Assembly (NCBI GenBank): GCA_026193295.1 | Contig: JAPHSB010000152.1 | Location: 1 to 25,810 of the forward strand | Direction of reading: 5' to 3' | DNA length: 25,810 bases | Source of the DNA: Lysobacterales bacterium | GTDB taxonomy: Bacteria > Pseudomonadota > Gammaproteobacteria > Xanthomonadales > SZUA-36 | Shown here: one piece after another, positions 1 to 6,361 of the stretch | Position numbering within the stretch: position 1 is the first letter of the stretch | Layout: the number at the start of each line of letters is the position of its first letter | The notes under the pieces: generated by a model | Databases searched by the model: none | What the model was told of the DNA's origin: nothing | What the model saw: only the letters and a program-made list of their open reading frames with translations | Translations under genes and position numbers: made by a program

Positions 1-2
1 AG

Positions 3-494
3 CAGGCGGCCGCCGGCGGCGAAGGGCACTGGCCCGATCGCGTGACCGGTTGCGGACCGCGTGCCGCCTTCCCCCTGACCATGCGCCTGAGCGAGCGCTA
101 CACGGCCCGGCGGGCAGTGCTGGTCGGCGATGCGGCGCACGTGGTCCATCCATTGGCGGGGCAGGGCGTGAACCTGGGTATGCTCGACGCCGCGGGCCTG
201 GTAGAGGTCCTGGTCGAGGCGCGTGCACGGGGAGACGACATGGCGGCCGAAAAGACCCTGTTGAAGTATGGCCGCTGGCGCCGCTCGGAGGCCGAAATCA
301 TGGCTCGTGGTATTCACAACATCCGTGGCCTGTTCATGCCGGACGAGCTCGGCCTGCTGCGCCGCTTCGGCATGGGCCTGGTGGCACGGAGCTGGACCGC
401 ACGGGAGGCGTTCATCCGCCGGGCGACCGGCCGTCATCGCAACGCGCCTTCACTGGCCCGCGGCGTGGCTCTGACGGAGCTGCTGCACCCTTGA
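3..494 (+). CDS. UbiH/UbiF/UbiI-family FAD-dependent hydroxylase, C-terminal part
   Basis: This is the 3' end of a gene that starts upstream of the window; the frame is open from base 3 to the stop at 492-494. It shows the second FAD-binding signature of the ubiquinone-biosynthesis hydroxylases, GDAAHVVHPLAGQGVNLG at 129-182, where the Asp contacts the flavin ribityl chain. An FPLTMRLSERY stretch precedes it and a helical tail (LLKYGRWRRSEAEIM) follows, much as in E. coli UbiI (VisC). Family members hydroxylate the aromatic ring of ubiquinone precursors at the inner membrane, using O2 and NAD(P)H. UbiH, UbiF and UbiI differ in the ring position they attack, and the visible C-terminal third cannot separate them. 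The FAD Rossmann N-terminus is outside the window. Confidence 0.88.
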   Translation, partial: QAAAGGEGHWPDRVTGCGPRAAFPLTMRLSERYTARRAVLVGDAAHVVHPLAGQGVNLGMLDAAGLVEVLVEARARGDDMAAEKTLLKYGRWRRSEAEIMARGIHNIRGLFMPDELGLLRRFGMGLVARSWTAREAFIRRATGRHRNAPSLARGVALTELLHP

Positions 495-502
495 GTGGTA
501 GC

Positions 503-522
503 GCCCCGAGTGCCCGCGGGGC
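503..522 (+). terminator. GC-rich hairpin after the hydroxylase gene (possible terminator)
   Basis: GCCCCG at 503-508 pairs with CGGGGC at 517-522 around an 8-base loop, nine bases after the stop codon. No T-run follows, so intrinsic termination is only a guess. The remaining bases to 615 show nothing I can name apart from the ribosome-binding site of the next gene. Confidence 0.25.
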
Positions 523-615
523 GGGTATTGGACAGGCTGCCGCTTTCCGGAGTACGCTCTGCGATTCGCAAAAACGAGTCATCCGCAAAGCGCGGCACGA
601 AGCAGGGAACATGAA

Positions 616-1575
616 ATGATCTATAACAACATCCTTGAAACGATTGGCCACACACCCGTCATCCGCATCAACCGACTCGCGCCGGAGGGCGTCGAGATGT
701 ACGTCAAGGTCGAGGCGTTCAACCCGATGAGTTCGGTCAAGGACCGTCTCGCGCTGGGCATCATCCTCGACGCCGAGAAAAAGGGCCTGCTGAAACCGGG
801 CCAGACGGTGATCGAGGCGACGTCGGGCAACACCGGCATCGCGCTGGCGATGGTCTGCGCCGTCCGCGGCTATCCCTTCGTCTCGGTGATGGCCGAGTCG
901 TTCTCAGTAGAACGGCGCCGCCTGATGCGTTTCCTGGGCGCCAAGGTCGTGCTGACGCCGGCTGCGGAGCGCGCCACGGGTATGGTCCGCGTCACCGAGG
1001 CCCTGGCCGCCAGGCATGGCTGGTTCATGACCCAGCAGTTCGAAAACGAGGCGAATCCCGCTTACCACCGCAACACGACCGGGCCGGAGATCCTGAGCGA
1101 CTTTGCCAGCCGCCGGCTGGACTATTTCGTCAGCGGCTATGGCACGGGCGGCACCATCAGCGGGGCGGGCCAGATGATCCGGCTGGCGCGGCCCGAGGTG
1201 AAAATCATCTCCACGGAGCCGGCCGGCGCAGCCCTGCTGGACGGACAGCAGTGGCAGCCGCACAAGATCCAGGGCTGGACCCCGGATTTCATCCCGGAGG
1301 TGCTCGACCGCAAGGTGGCGCACCAGAACATCCTGGTGACGGACGAGGAGGCCATTGCGACATCACAGGCGCTGGCCGTCAACGAGGGAATACTCTGCGG
1401 TATCTCCGCCGGCGGAACCTTCGCCGCGGCGCTCAAGGTGGCGGAGTCTGCCGAGCCCGGCTCGGTGATCCTTGCCATGCTGCCGGACACCGGCGAGCGG
1501 TACCTGTCCACCCCGCTGTTCGCGAGCATTCCAGAGGGCCCCGACGAGGCGCAGGAATTGCTGGAGGGACTGTAG
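616..1575 (+). CDS. cysK: cysteine synthase A (O-acetylserine sulfhydrylase)
   Basis: The 319-residue protein is a fold-type II PLP enzyme that makes L-cysteine from O-acetylserine and sulfide in the cytoplasm. The PLP lysine is K42 in SSVKDR. The substrate loop TSGNTGIALA lies near residue 70, the phosphate-binding loop GTGGTISG near 176, and a C-terminal LPDTGERYLST segment as in E. coli CysK. Length matches CysK (about 320), and HKIQG with the following FIPE is also CysK-like, so CysM is less likely. AGGGAA lies about seven bases before the ATG at 616. The stop TAG (1573-1575) sits inside the TGTAGGA border of a REP-like repeat. The gene is monocistronic and faces oxyR. Confidence 0.95.
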   Translation: MIYNNILETIGHTPVIRINRLAPEGVEMYVKVEAFNPMSSVKDRLALGIILDAEKKGLLKPGQTVIEATSGNTGIALAMVCAVRGYPFVSVMAESFSVERRRLMRFLGAKVVLTPAAERATGMVRVTEALAARHGWFMTQQFENEANPAYHRNTTGPEILSDFASRRLDYFVSGYGTGGTISGAGQMIRLARPEVKIISTEPAGAALLDGQQWQPHKIQGWTPDFIPEVLDRKVAHQNILVTDEEAIATSQALAVNEGILCGISAGGTFAAALKVAESAEPGSVILAMLPDTGERYLSTPLFASIPEGPDEAQELLEGL

Positions 1576-1593
1576 GAGCGGATTTATCCGCGA
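1571..1593 (+). repeat. REP-like palindrome 1 (forward), overlapping the cysK stop
   Basis: The element begins TGTAGGA and folds as GCGGAT-TT-ATCCGC (1578-1591), then ends in GA. It belongs to the TGTAGGAGCGG...CCGCGA type of repetitive extragenic palindrome seen in many Pseudomonas and Xanthomonas-like genomes (established knowledge). Its TAG is the stop codon of cysK. Confidence 0.8.
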
Positions 1594-1618
1594 CGGAGTT
1601 GTTCCTGGCGCCCGGCAA

Positions 1619-1640
1619 TCGCGGCTGAAGCCGCTCCCGC
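1619..1640 (-). repeat. REP-like palindrome 2 (inverted copy)
   Basis: Read on the minus strand it gives GGGAGCGG and the stem GCGGCT-TC-AGCCGC, ending in GA. Compared with element 1, the fifth stem pair changes from A-T to C-G on both sides, so pairing is kept. The first bases (TGTA) are not conserved in this copy. It forms an inverted pair with element 1, 25 bases away. Confidence 0.75.
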
Positions 1641-1658
1641 CAGAACCGCTTCCACGGG

Positions 1659-1681
1659 TCCCGAATAAATTCGGTCCTACA
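1659..1681 (-). repeat. REP-like palindrome 3 (inverted), overlapping the oxyR stop
   Basis: Read on the minus strand it starts TGTAGGA and folds as CCGAAT-TT-ATTCGG, ending in GA. It differs from element 1 at four positions that form two compensated base pairs, while loop and borders are identical. Its TAG (1677-1679 on the minus strand) is the stop codon of oxyR. Confidence 0.75.
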
Positions 1682-2579
1682 ATTCCAGCAGTTCGGGCGG
1701 CAGCGCTTTCAGGCTCTCCGCAAACTCGCGCAGGAAGCCGGACAGGGCGGAACTGCTGCGCCAGACCATGGCGATGGTGCGGGTGGGCGCCTTGCCGGCG
1801 AAGCGCCGCACCACGACATTGGGTGTCGCCGCGATCGGCGGTTTCACCGCCAGCAGGGGCATCAGGGTGATGCCGACATCGGCCGCGACCATCTGGCGCA
1901 GGGTCTCCATGCTGGTGGCGTGAAAATCCACTCGTTCGTGCGCATCGGCGAGCGCGCACACTTCGAGCGCGTGATCGCGCAGGCAATGGCCTTCTTCCAG
2001 CAACAGCAACTCGGCACCCTCGAGATGCTGCATGGAGATCTTGCCACGCCTGGCCAAGGGGTGGCCGCCCGGCAGCGCCAGCACGAACGGCTCCTCGAAC
2101 AGAATTTCGATCTCCATGCCCTCGCCGCTGACCGGCAGGGCCAGGATGCCGGCGTCGAGTTGACCCCGTCGCAGCATGTGCAGGATCACCTCGGTTTTTT
2201 CTTCGGCAAGCTGCAGCCGGAGTTTGGGATAGCGTTCCCTTATCGAGGGCACGACATGCGGCAGGAAGTAGGGTGCCAGGGTCGGAAACAGGCCCAGGCG
2301 CAAAACGCCTTCCGCCGGGTTCGAGCTGCGCCGGGCGACCGCCCGGATCTGCTCGATGTCGTTCAGCACCAGCCGCGCCCGGTCGGCGATTTCCTCGCCC
2401 ACCGGGGTCAGCATGATCATCTTCGGTGCCCGCTCCACCAGTTGCACTCCGAGTTCCTCTTCCAGCTTCTTGATCTGGGTGCTGAGTGTCGGTTGGCTGA
2501 CGAAGCAGGCATCCGCCGCCTTGCTGAAATGCCGCAGGTCGGCCAGTTTGACGAAATATTGCAGGGCGCGCAGGTTCAT
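1677..2579 (-). CDS. oxyR: hydrogen-peroxide sensor and transcription regulator OxyR
   Basis: This 300-residue LysR-family regulator has an N-terminal winged helix-turn-helix (residues 1-60, with FSKAADACFVSQPTLSTQIKKLE) and a substrate-binding-like C-terminal domain. The motif EGHCLRDHALEVC places cysteines at residues 199 and 208, exactly the redox pair that forms the peroxide-sensing disulfide in E. coli OxyR. SMETLRQMVAADVGITLMP also matches the family. I chose the ATG at 2579 because MNLRALQYFVKLADLRHF aligns with the start of E. coli OxyR; an in-frame start 33 bases upstream would add unconserved residues and cross the promoter. There is no Shine-Dalgarno sequence, and a perfect TATAAT ends six bases before the ATG. 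Typical targets are catalase, peroxiredoxin and OxyR itself; none is nearby. Confidence 0.95.
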   Translation of the reverse strand: MNLRALQYFVKLADLRHFSKAADACFVSQPTLSTQIKKLEEELGVQLVERAPKMIMLTPVGEEIADRARLVLNDIEQIRAVARRSSNPAEGVLRLGLFPTLAPYFLPHVVPSIRERYPKLRLQLAEEKTEVILHMLRRGQLDAGILALPVSGEGMEIEILFEEPFVLALPGGHPLARRGKISMQHLEGAELLLLEEGHCLRDHALEVCALADAHERVDFHATSMETLRQMVAADVGITLMPLLAVKPPIAATPNVVVRRFAGKAPTRTIAMVWRSSSALSGFLREFAESLKALPPELLEL

Positions 2580-2585
2580 CGCGCC

Positions 2586-2593
2586 ATTATACT
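2586..2593. promoter_or_regulatory. overlapping divergent -10 boxes between oxyR and the SRPBCC gene
   Basis: The 8-mer ATTATACT reads TATAAT on the minus strand (2591 down to 2586) and TATACT on the plus strand (2588-2593). Each box stops five or six bases before the start codon on its own side (ATG at 2579, GTG at 2600). Neither gene has a ribosome-binding site in the 20-base gap. No good -35 is seen on either side. Transcripts starting the usual distance from these boxes would begin at or next to the start codons. Confidence 0.5.
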
Positions 2594-2599
2594 GATCAT

Positions 2600-3244
2600 G
2601 TGACGAGAGCACTCCTTCTGCTTATGGGCATCCTGGCTGCTGACAGGCTGCCGGCTGCGTCTGCGGCCGCTTCGGATCCGCCGCTGCGGGAGCGTCTGTT
2701 GACGGGTGAAATCATCGCCCGGGAAACGAGCAGCGATGAGGCCGGCGCCGCGGGTCGCATGCAGGTGCTTGTCCGGACGCCGGCGCAGGCAGTGTGGGAG
2801 GTGATTGTATCCTGCGATCTGGCCTTCGCTTTCGTGGCCGGCCTGAAGGAATGCGAAGTGCTGGAAGACACCGGCGACCGGGTGCTGGTCCACCAGGTGG
2901 TCAACCAGAGCTGGTTGATTCCGACCTACGACTACGTGTTCGAATCGCTGCGCCACCCCTACCAGCGAATCGACGTACGACTGCTGGAAGGCAATCTGAA
3001 GGCGCTCGACGGCCATTGGTCCTTCGAGGAGACTGCCGACGGCACGGTCATCGATTACCGCATTCGCATCCAGCCATCGTTGCCGGCGCCCCGGTTCATC
3101 GTTCGGCGCAATATCAACAAGGGGATGCCGGACATGCTGGCCTGTATTCGCGGCCTGGCCGGGGGGTCTGGTTCGCCTGCCCTCGAGCAGCAGGACCTGG
3201 GCCGCTGCCCCGGTCCAATCCCGTCCAGCGGGGCCACTCAGTAG
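2600..3244 (+). CDS. secreted SRPBCC/START-like (COQ10-type) lipid-binding protein
   Basis: The 214-residue protein starts at GTG with a likely Sec signal (MTRALLLLMGILAA, small residues to about 24). The body looks like a polyketide cyclase/COQ10-type SRPBCC domain. RMQVLVRTPAQAVWEVIVSCDLAFAFVAGLKECEVLED is the usual opening strand-helix of this fold, followed by VLVHQVVNQSWLIPTYDYVFE, a GHWSFEETADGTVIDYRIRIQP strand pair and a long C-terminal helix (RRNINKGMPDMLACIRGLA). The fold binds hydrophobic ligands; ligand and role are unknown. A periplasmic location is inferred. A start at ATG 2624 is possible but would lose most of the signal sequence. Its last seven bases overlap the end of the convergent barrel gene. 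Confidence 0.72.
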   Translation: MTRALLLLMGILAADRLPAASAAASDPPLRERLLTGEIIARETSSDEAGAAGRMQVLVRTPAQAVWEVIVSCDLAFAFVAGLKECEVLEDTGDRVLVHQVVNQSWLIPTYDYVFESLRHPYQRIDVRLLEGNLKALDGHWSFEETADGTVIDYRIRIQPSLPAPRFIVRRNINKGMPDMLACIRGLAGGSGSPALEQQDLGRCPGPIPSSGATQ

Positions 3245-4374
3245 CGCCAGTTGCCGAATTCCATTTCGATCCAGAGATTGAATCCCAGCGACATTTCCCG
3301 GCGGTCCTCGGGCTCCTCGCGGGGCCAGGTCACGCTGGGGCCGACTGACAGGTAGAGCCATTCGCGCGTGAACGGCCGGCGCCATATCATGTCGATGCCG
3401 TACTCCTTGAGAGGGACGTCGTCGTCCGTTTCGCCGCGGATGAAGCTGCGCAGTGAGAATGCGCTGCGGTTGGCCAGCAGGTGGTACCAGGTTTGCCCGG
3501 CATACCACTGCACCCCGGCTATCTCGTCGTGCACTGTGCCAAAAGCCTCCCAGCGCAAGACGTTCTTCCGGTTGATGCCGTAGGCCACGTCGCCGCGGCT
3601 CGTGGTGCCGAAACCCTGGTCGGAACGCCAGAAGAAGGTCTGCCGGAAGCGGAGGTCGGAGCGCTCGCTGAGCTCGTTGTTGTAGAACCACGATGCCTTG
3701 ACGTAGGGCGCCGGCGGCATTCGCAGGCGCACGCCGACCGAATAATCCCAACCGGAACTGCGGTCCTTGCCGCGGTGGCCGAGGCCGAGCAGCCACTCGG
3801 GTTCCTCTCCGCTGTCGACCGCCCCGGGATTGTAGAAGGTCCGGTCCTGCCCCTGGGTGTCGGTGACGAATGCCTCCTCGTCAAACCGTCCCAGGATCAC
3901 GTCCCAGCGCCGTGTCAGGTTCGGCAAGGGAGCGCGCACCCTGAAACGACCCTTGGGGTCGAAGCCATAGTACTGGCTGTAACGCATGCCGAGGGTGATC
4001 AGACCGCTGACCGCATTTTCGTCGAAGTCGTACTGGTCGCCCCACCAGCTGTCGAACCAGCGGAATGTATAGCAGGTCCAGCTCCACACGAGCTCCTGGG
4101 AAGCCTCCTGGAGCTCCGGATCCTGGAGCTCTTCGTTGCAGTCATCTTCGTCTTCGTCCGTTGGAGCAACCTCGAGCTCTTCGTCGGGACCAAAGGGCTC
4201 CTGGATCTCTTCCATCGCCCTTTTCTCCGCGGTTTCAACCTGCGCAGGGGAGGTCTTTGGAGACTCGGCTGCCAGGGTGGGCAGCGCAAAGCCGGCTGCT
4301 GCGAGCAGCAGCGCCGAGTGTTTCAAGAGGAGCGCGATGCGCCTTGCGGATGCTGTCCTTTTCATCGCTGCCAT
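3238..4374 (-). CDS. predicted outer-membrane beta-barrel protein of unknown function
   Basis: From the ATG at 4374 (or 4365, MKRTASARR) the product is 378 residues with a Sec signal (hydrophobic ALLLAAAGFALPTLAA). A strongly acidic, probably disordered segment with two cysteines (DEDEDDCNEE and WSWTCYTF) comes next. The rest alternates polar and aromatic residues in strand-sized blocks (LITLGMRYSQYYGFD, FRVRAPLPNL, DYSVGVRLRM, LYLSVGPSVTW, SLGFNLWIEMEF) and ends in an aromatic residue (NWRY), as outer-membrane barrels do. I do not recognise a named family; similar conserved hypothetical proteins exist in other Proteobacteria as far as I recall. The two cysteines could form a disulfide outside the barrel. 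It is divergent from trpS, and nothing nearby suggests a function. Confidence 0.7.
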   Translation of the reverse strand: MAAMKRTASARRIALLLKHSALLLAAAGFALPTLAAESPKTSPAQVETAEKRAMEEIQEPFGPDEELEVAPTDEDEDDCNEELQDPELQEASQELVWSWTCYTFRWFDSWWGDQYDFDENAVSGLITLGMRYSQYYGFDPKGRFRVRAPLPNLTRRWDVILGRFDEEAFVTDTQGQDRTFYNPGAVDSGEEPEWLLGLGHRGKDRSSGWDYSVGVRLRMPPAPYVKASWFYNNELSERSDLRFRQTFFWRSDQGFGTTSRGDVAYGINRKNVLRWEAFGTVHDEIAGVQWYAGQTWYHLLANRSAFSLRSFIRGETDDDVPLKEYGIDMIWRRPFTREWLYLSVGPSVTWPREEPEDRREMSLGFNLWIEMEFGNWRY

Positions 4375-4443
4375 AAAACGTAACTGAAGAATGAAACTGT
4401 CGCCTGTGTGGGATTTTGTTCGGAATCGGGTCCGCGTTTCCCT

Positions 4444-4450
4444 TAGAATA
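4444..4450. promoter_or_regulatory. possible shared -10 region of trpS and the barrel gene
   Basis: TAGAAT (4444-4449) reads towards trpS, and the same bases shifted by one (4445-4450) read TATTCT towards the barrel gene. From the plus-strand box a transcript would start about 26 bases before the trpS ATG. No good -35 hexamer is visible on either side, so this is tentative. Confidence 0.3.
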
Positions 4451-4481
4451 CGCATCTTTCAGCGGTCGCGGGAACTATCTG

Positions 4482-5489
4482 ATGAAAAAACGTACCGTCC
4501 TGACGGGCATTACGACGACGGGCACGCCCCACCTCGGAAATTACGTGGGCGCGATCAAGCCCTGCATCGAAGCCAGCCATGACGAAGACGTTCAGTCCTA
4601 TTACTTTCTCGCCGATTATCACGCGCTGGTCAAGAACCAGGATCCTGAGCGGATGCAGAGGTCCAGCCTGGAAATTGCCGCTACCTGGCTGGCGCTGGGA
4701 CTGGACACTGAACATGCCGTTTTTTACCGGCAGTCCGACATTCCCGAGATCCCCGAGCTGACCTGGATACTGACCTGTTCCACGGCCAAGGGGCTGATGA
4801 ACCGGCCGCACGCCTACAAGGCCGCGGTGCAGGAAAACGTAGACGCAGGGGAAGACCCGGACTTCGCGATCACCATGGGGTTGTTCAGTTACCCGGTGCT
4901 GATGGCGGCGGACATCCTGATGTTCAATTCAACGCATGTGCCGGTGGGCCGTGACCAGGTGCAGCACCTGGAAATGGCGCGCGATATCGCACAACGTTTC
5001 AACCACCATTACGGCGAGTTGTTCGCCTTGCCCGAAGCGGTGGTGGACGAGCACGTCGCCGTGTTGCCCGGCAAGGACGGTCGCAAGATGTCCAAGAGCT
5101 ACAACAACACCATTCCGCTGTGGTTACCGGAAAAGCAGTTGCGCAAAGCCATCATGCGTATCGTGACCAATTCACTGGAACCCGGCGAACCGAAGGACCC
5201 CGACGATTCCGCCCTGTATGCCATATACGCGGCCTTTGCCAATACCGGCCAGCGGGCGGCCATGCGCCAGGCCTACCAGGACGGAATCAGCTGGGGCGAT
5301 GCCAAACAGCAGACCTTCGAGTTGATCAACCAGGAACTCGTGCAGGGCCGTGAGCGTTACGAAGCGTTGATGGCGGAACCGGCCCGCATCGAGCAAACCC
5401 TGCGGGAGGGGGCGGTCAAGGCGCGCGCCTGGGCGACGCCTTTTCTGGCCCGCATCCGGCAGGCGGTAGGCATCCGTAAGCTGGCATGA
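4482..5489 (+). CDS. trpS: tryptophanyl-tRNA synthetase
   Basis: The 335-residue class I synthetase charges tRNA-Trp with tryptophan. The HIGH-type motif is PHLGNY (His17), and KMSKS is at residues 202-206 in GRKMSKSYNN. The tryptophan-pocket segment NRPHAYKAAVQ and the PVGRDQVQHLE stretch are typical of the bacterial enzyme. Length matches E. coli TrpS (334). I chose the ATG at 4482 because MKKRTVLTGITTTGTPHLGNY aligns with the family start; the frame is open for 22 more codons upstream but that part covers the promoter. Its stop overlaps the start of the FAH-fold gene (ATGA at 5486-5489), so the two are probably translated together. Confidence 0.96.
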   Translation: MKKRTVLTGITTTGTPHLGNYVGAIKPCIEASHDEDVQSYYFLADYHALVKNQDPERMQRSSLEIAATWLALGLDTEHAVFYRQSDIPEIPELTWILTCSTAKGLMNRPHAYKAAVQENVDAGEDPDFAITMGLFSYPVLMAADILMFNSTHVPVGRDQVQHLEMARDIAQRFNHHYGELFALPEAVVDEHVAVLPGKDGRKMSKSYNNTIPLWLPEKQLRKAIMRIVTNSLEPGEPKDPDDSALYAIYAAFANTGQRAAMRQAYQDGISWGDAKQQTFELINQELVQGRERYEALMAEPARIEQTLREGAVKARAWATPFLARIRQAVGIRKLA

Positions 5490-6184
5490 GCGCCGCACAC
5501 GACTGGTTGTTCGATCCTCTGCCGCGCGCCGCTGTTGAAATTGCCGGCGAGGAGCGGAGATTCCCGGTCCACCGGATTTACTGCGTCGGTCAGAATTACC
5601 GTGCGCATGCGCGGGAGATGGGTGATTCCGGTCGCGAGCCACCGTTTTTCTTTTCCAAACCAGCCGATGCGGTTACCCATGACAATTCGGTACCTTACCC
5701 ACCGATGACCGGGAACTTGCACCATGAGGTCGAGCTGGTGGTGGCGTTGGGAGGCGGGGGCAGGAGTATCGACCCGACGCAGGCCCTGTCGCTCGTGTAT
5801 GGCTACGCGGTCGGCGTCGACCTGACCCGCCGTGACCTGCAGGCGGCCGCGAAGAAAGCCGGGCGGCCCTGGACCACGGCCAAGGGCTTCGATCATTCGG
5901 CCCCGCTCTCCTTGCTGCAGCCGGTTGTTGCGGGGGGTCATCCCGCGGCGGCAGAGATCAGTCTCGAGGTGAACGGTGAGCCCCGCCAGCAGGGCAGCAC
6001 CGCCGACATGACCTGGTCCGTTCCCGAGATCATTGCCGAACTTTCAAAGTACTTCGAACTGCGGGCGGGTGACCTGATTTTTACCGGCACGCCTCCTGGC
6101 GTCGGGCCGCTGTCGCCCGGCGACGTTGTCGCGTGCGAGATCGAGGGCGTCGGCCGCCTGGGATTTCGGTTGCAGGAGTCGTAA
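5486..6184 (+). CDS. fumarylacetoacetate hydrolase-family protein
   Basis: The 232-residue protein has the compact FAH fold typical of acylpyruvate hydrolases and oxaloacetate decarboxylases. Visible family motifs are VGQNYRAHAREM, FFFSKPADAV, HHEVELVVALG (metal-binding glutamates), GYAVGVDLTRRD (metal-binding aspartate), TAKGFDHSAPL and FTGTPPGVGPL. Family members cleave or decarboxylate small 2-oxo-acids with Mg2+ or Mn2+. The exact substrate (acylpyruvate, fumarylpyruvate or oxaloacetate) cannot be read from sequence. It overlaps trpS by four bases, which predicts co-translation but no obvious metabolic link. It ends shortly before a large palindromic element. Confidence 0.88.
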   Translation: MSAAHDWLFDPLPRAAVEIAGEERRFPVHRIYCVGQNYRAHAREMGDSGREPPFFFSKPADAVTHDNSVPYPPMTGNLHHEVELVVALGGGGRSIDPTQALSLVYGYAVGVDLTRRDLQAAAKKAGRPWTTAKGFDHSAPLSLLQPVVAGGHPAAAEISLEVNGEPRQQGSTADMTWSVPEIIAELSKYFELRAGDLIFTGTPPGVGPLSPGDVVACEIEGVGRLGFRLQES

Positions 6185-6185
6185 G

Positions 6186-6295
6186 AGGCCGCTGTCGGGC
6201 AGGTCCTTCCAGGACACGCTCGAGCCGTCCGTGGGCGCTCGGTCGGCTGTTCCGGACAGCCGACGGTCCTGTAAGGACCTGCCCGACAGCGGCCT
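6186..6295. repeat. 110-base nested palindromic element between convergent genes
   Basis: Arms 6186-6215 and 6266-6295 are reverse complements over 30 bases with one mismatch (6209 against 6272). Inside is a second perfect stem: GTCGGCTGT (6242-6250) with ACAGCCGAC (6256-6264) and a 5-base loop. Each arm also folds alone: GTCCT-tcc-AGGAC (6203-6215) and GGTCCT-gta-AGGACC (6265-6279). It begins one base after the FAH gene stop and lies 66 bases from the proS stop. No T-run follows and no flanking target duplication is evident. It could be a bidirectional terminator, a processed RNA structure or a MITE-like insertion. The remaining bases to 6361 show nothing more. Confidence 0.8.
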
Positions 6296-6361
6296 GGACG
6301 GAGTGACAATCGATCTGCGATATCGTCTCCAGGCAGGACCCCGTTCCTGCGAACTCCGCGG

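Noticed and set aside
1571..1681. A CRISPR-like array, because three similar repeats lie close together
   Set aside because: The copies are palindromic, in mixed orientation, unequally spaced and vary by compensated changes, which is REP behaviour. No cas genes are present.
1920..2603. A 227-codon open frame opposite oxyR
   Set aside because: OxyR on the minus strand matches residue for residue at the two redox cysteines; the antisense product has no domain.
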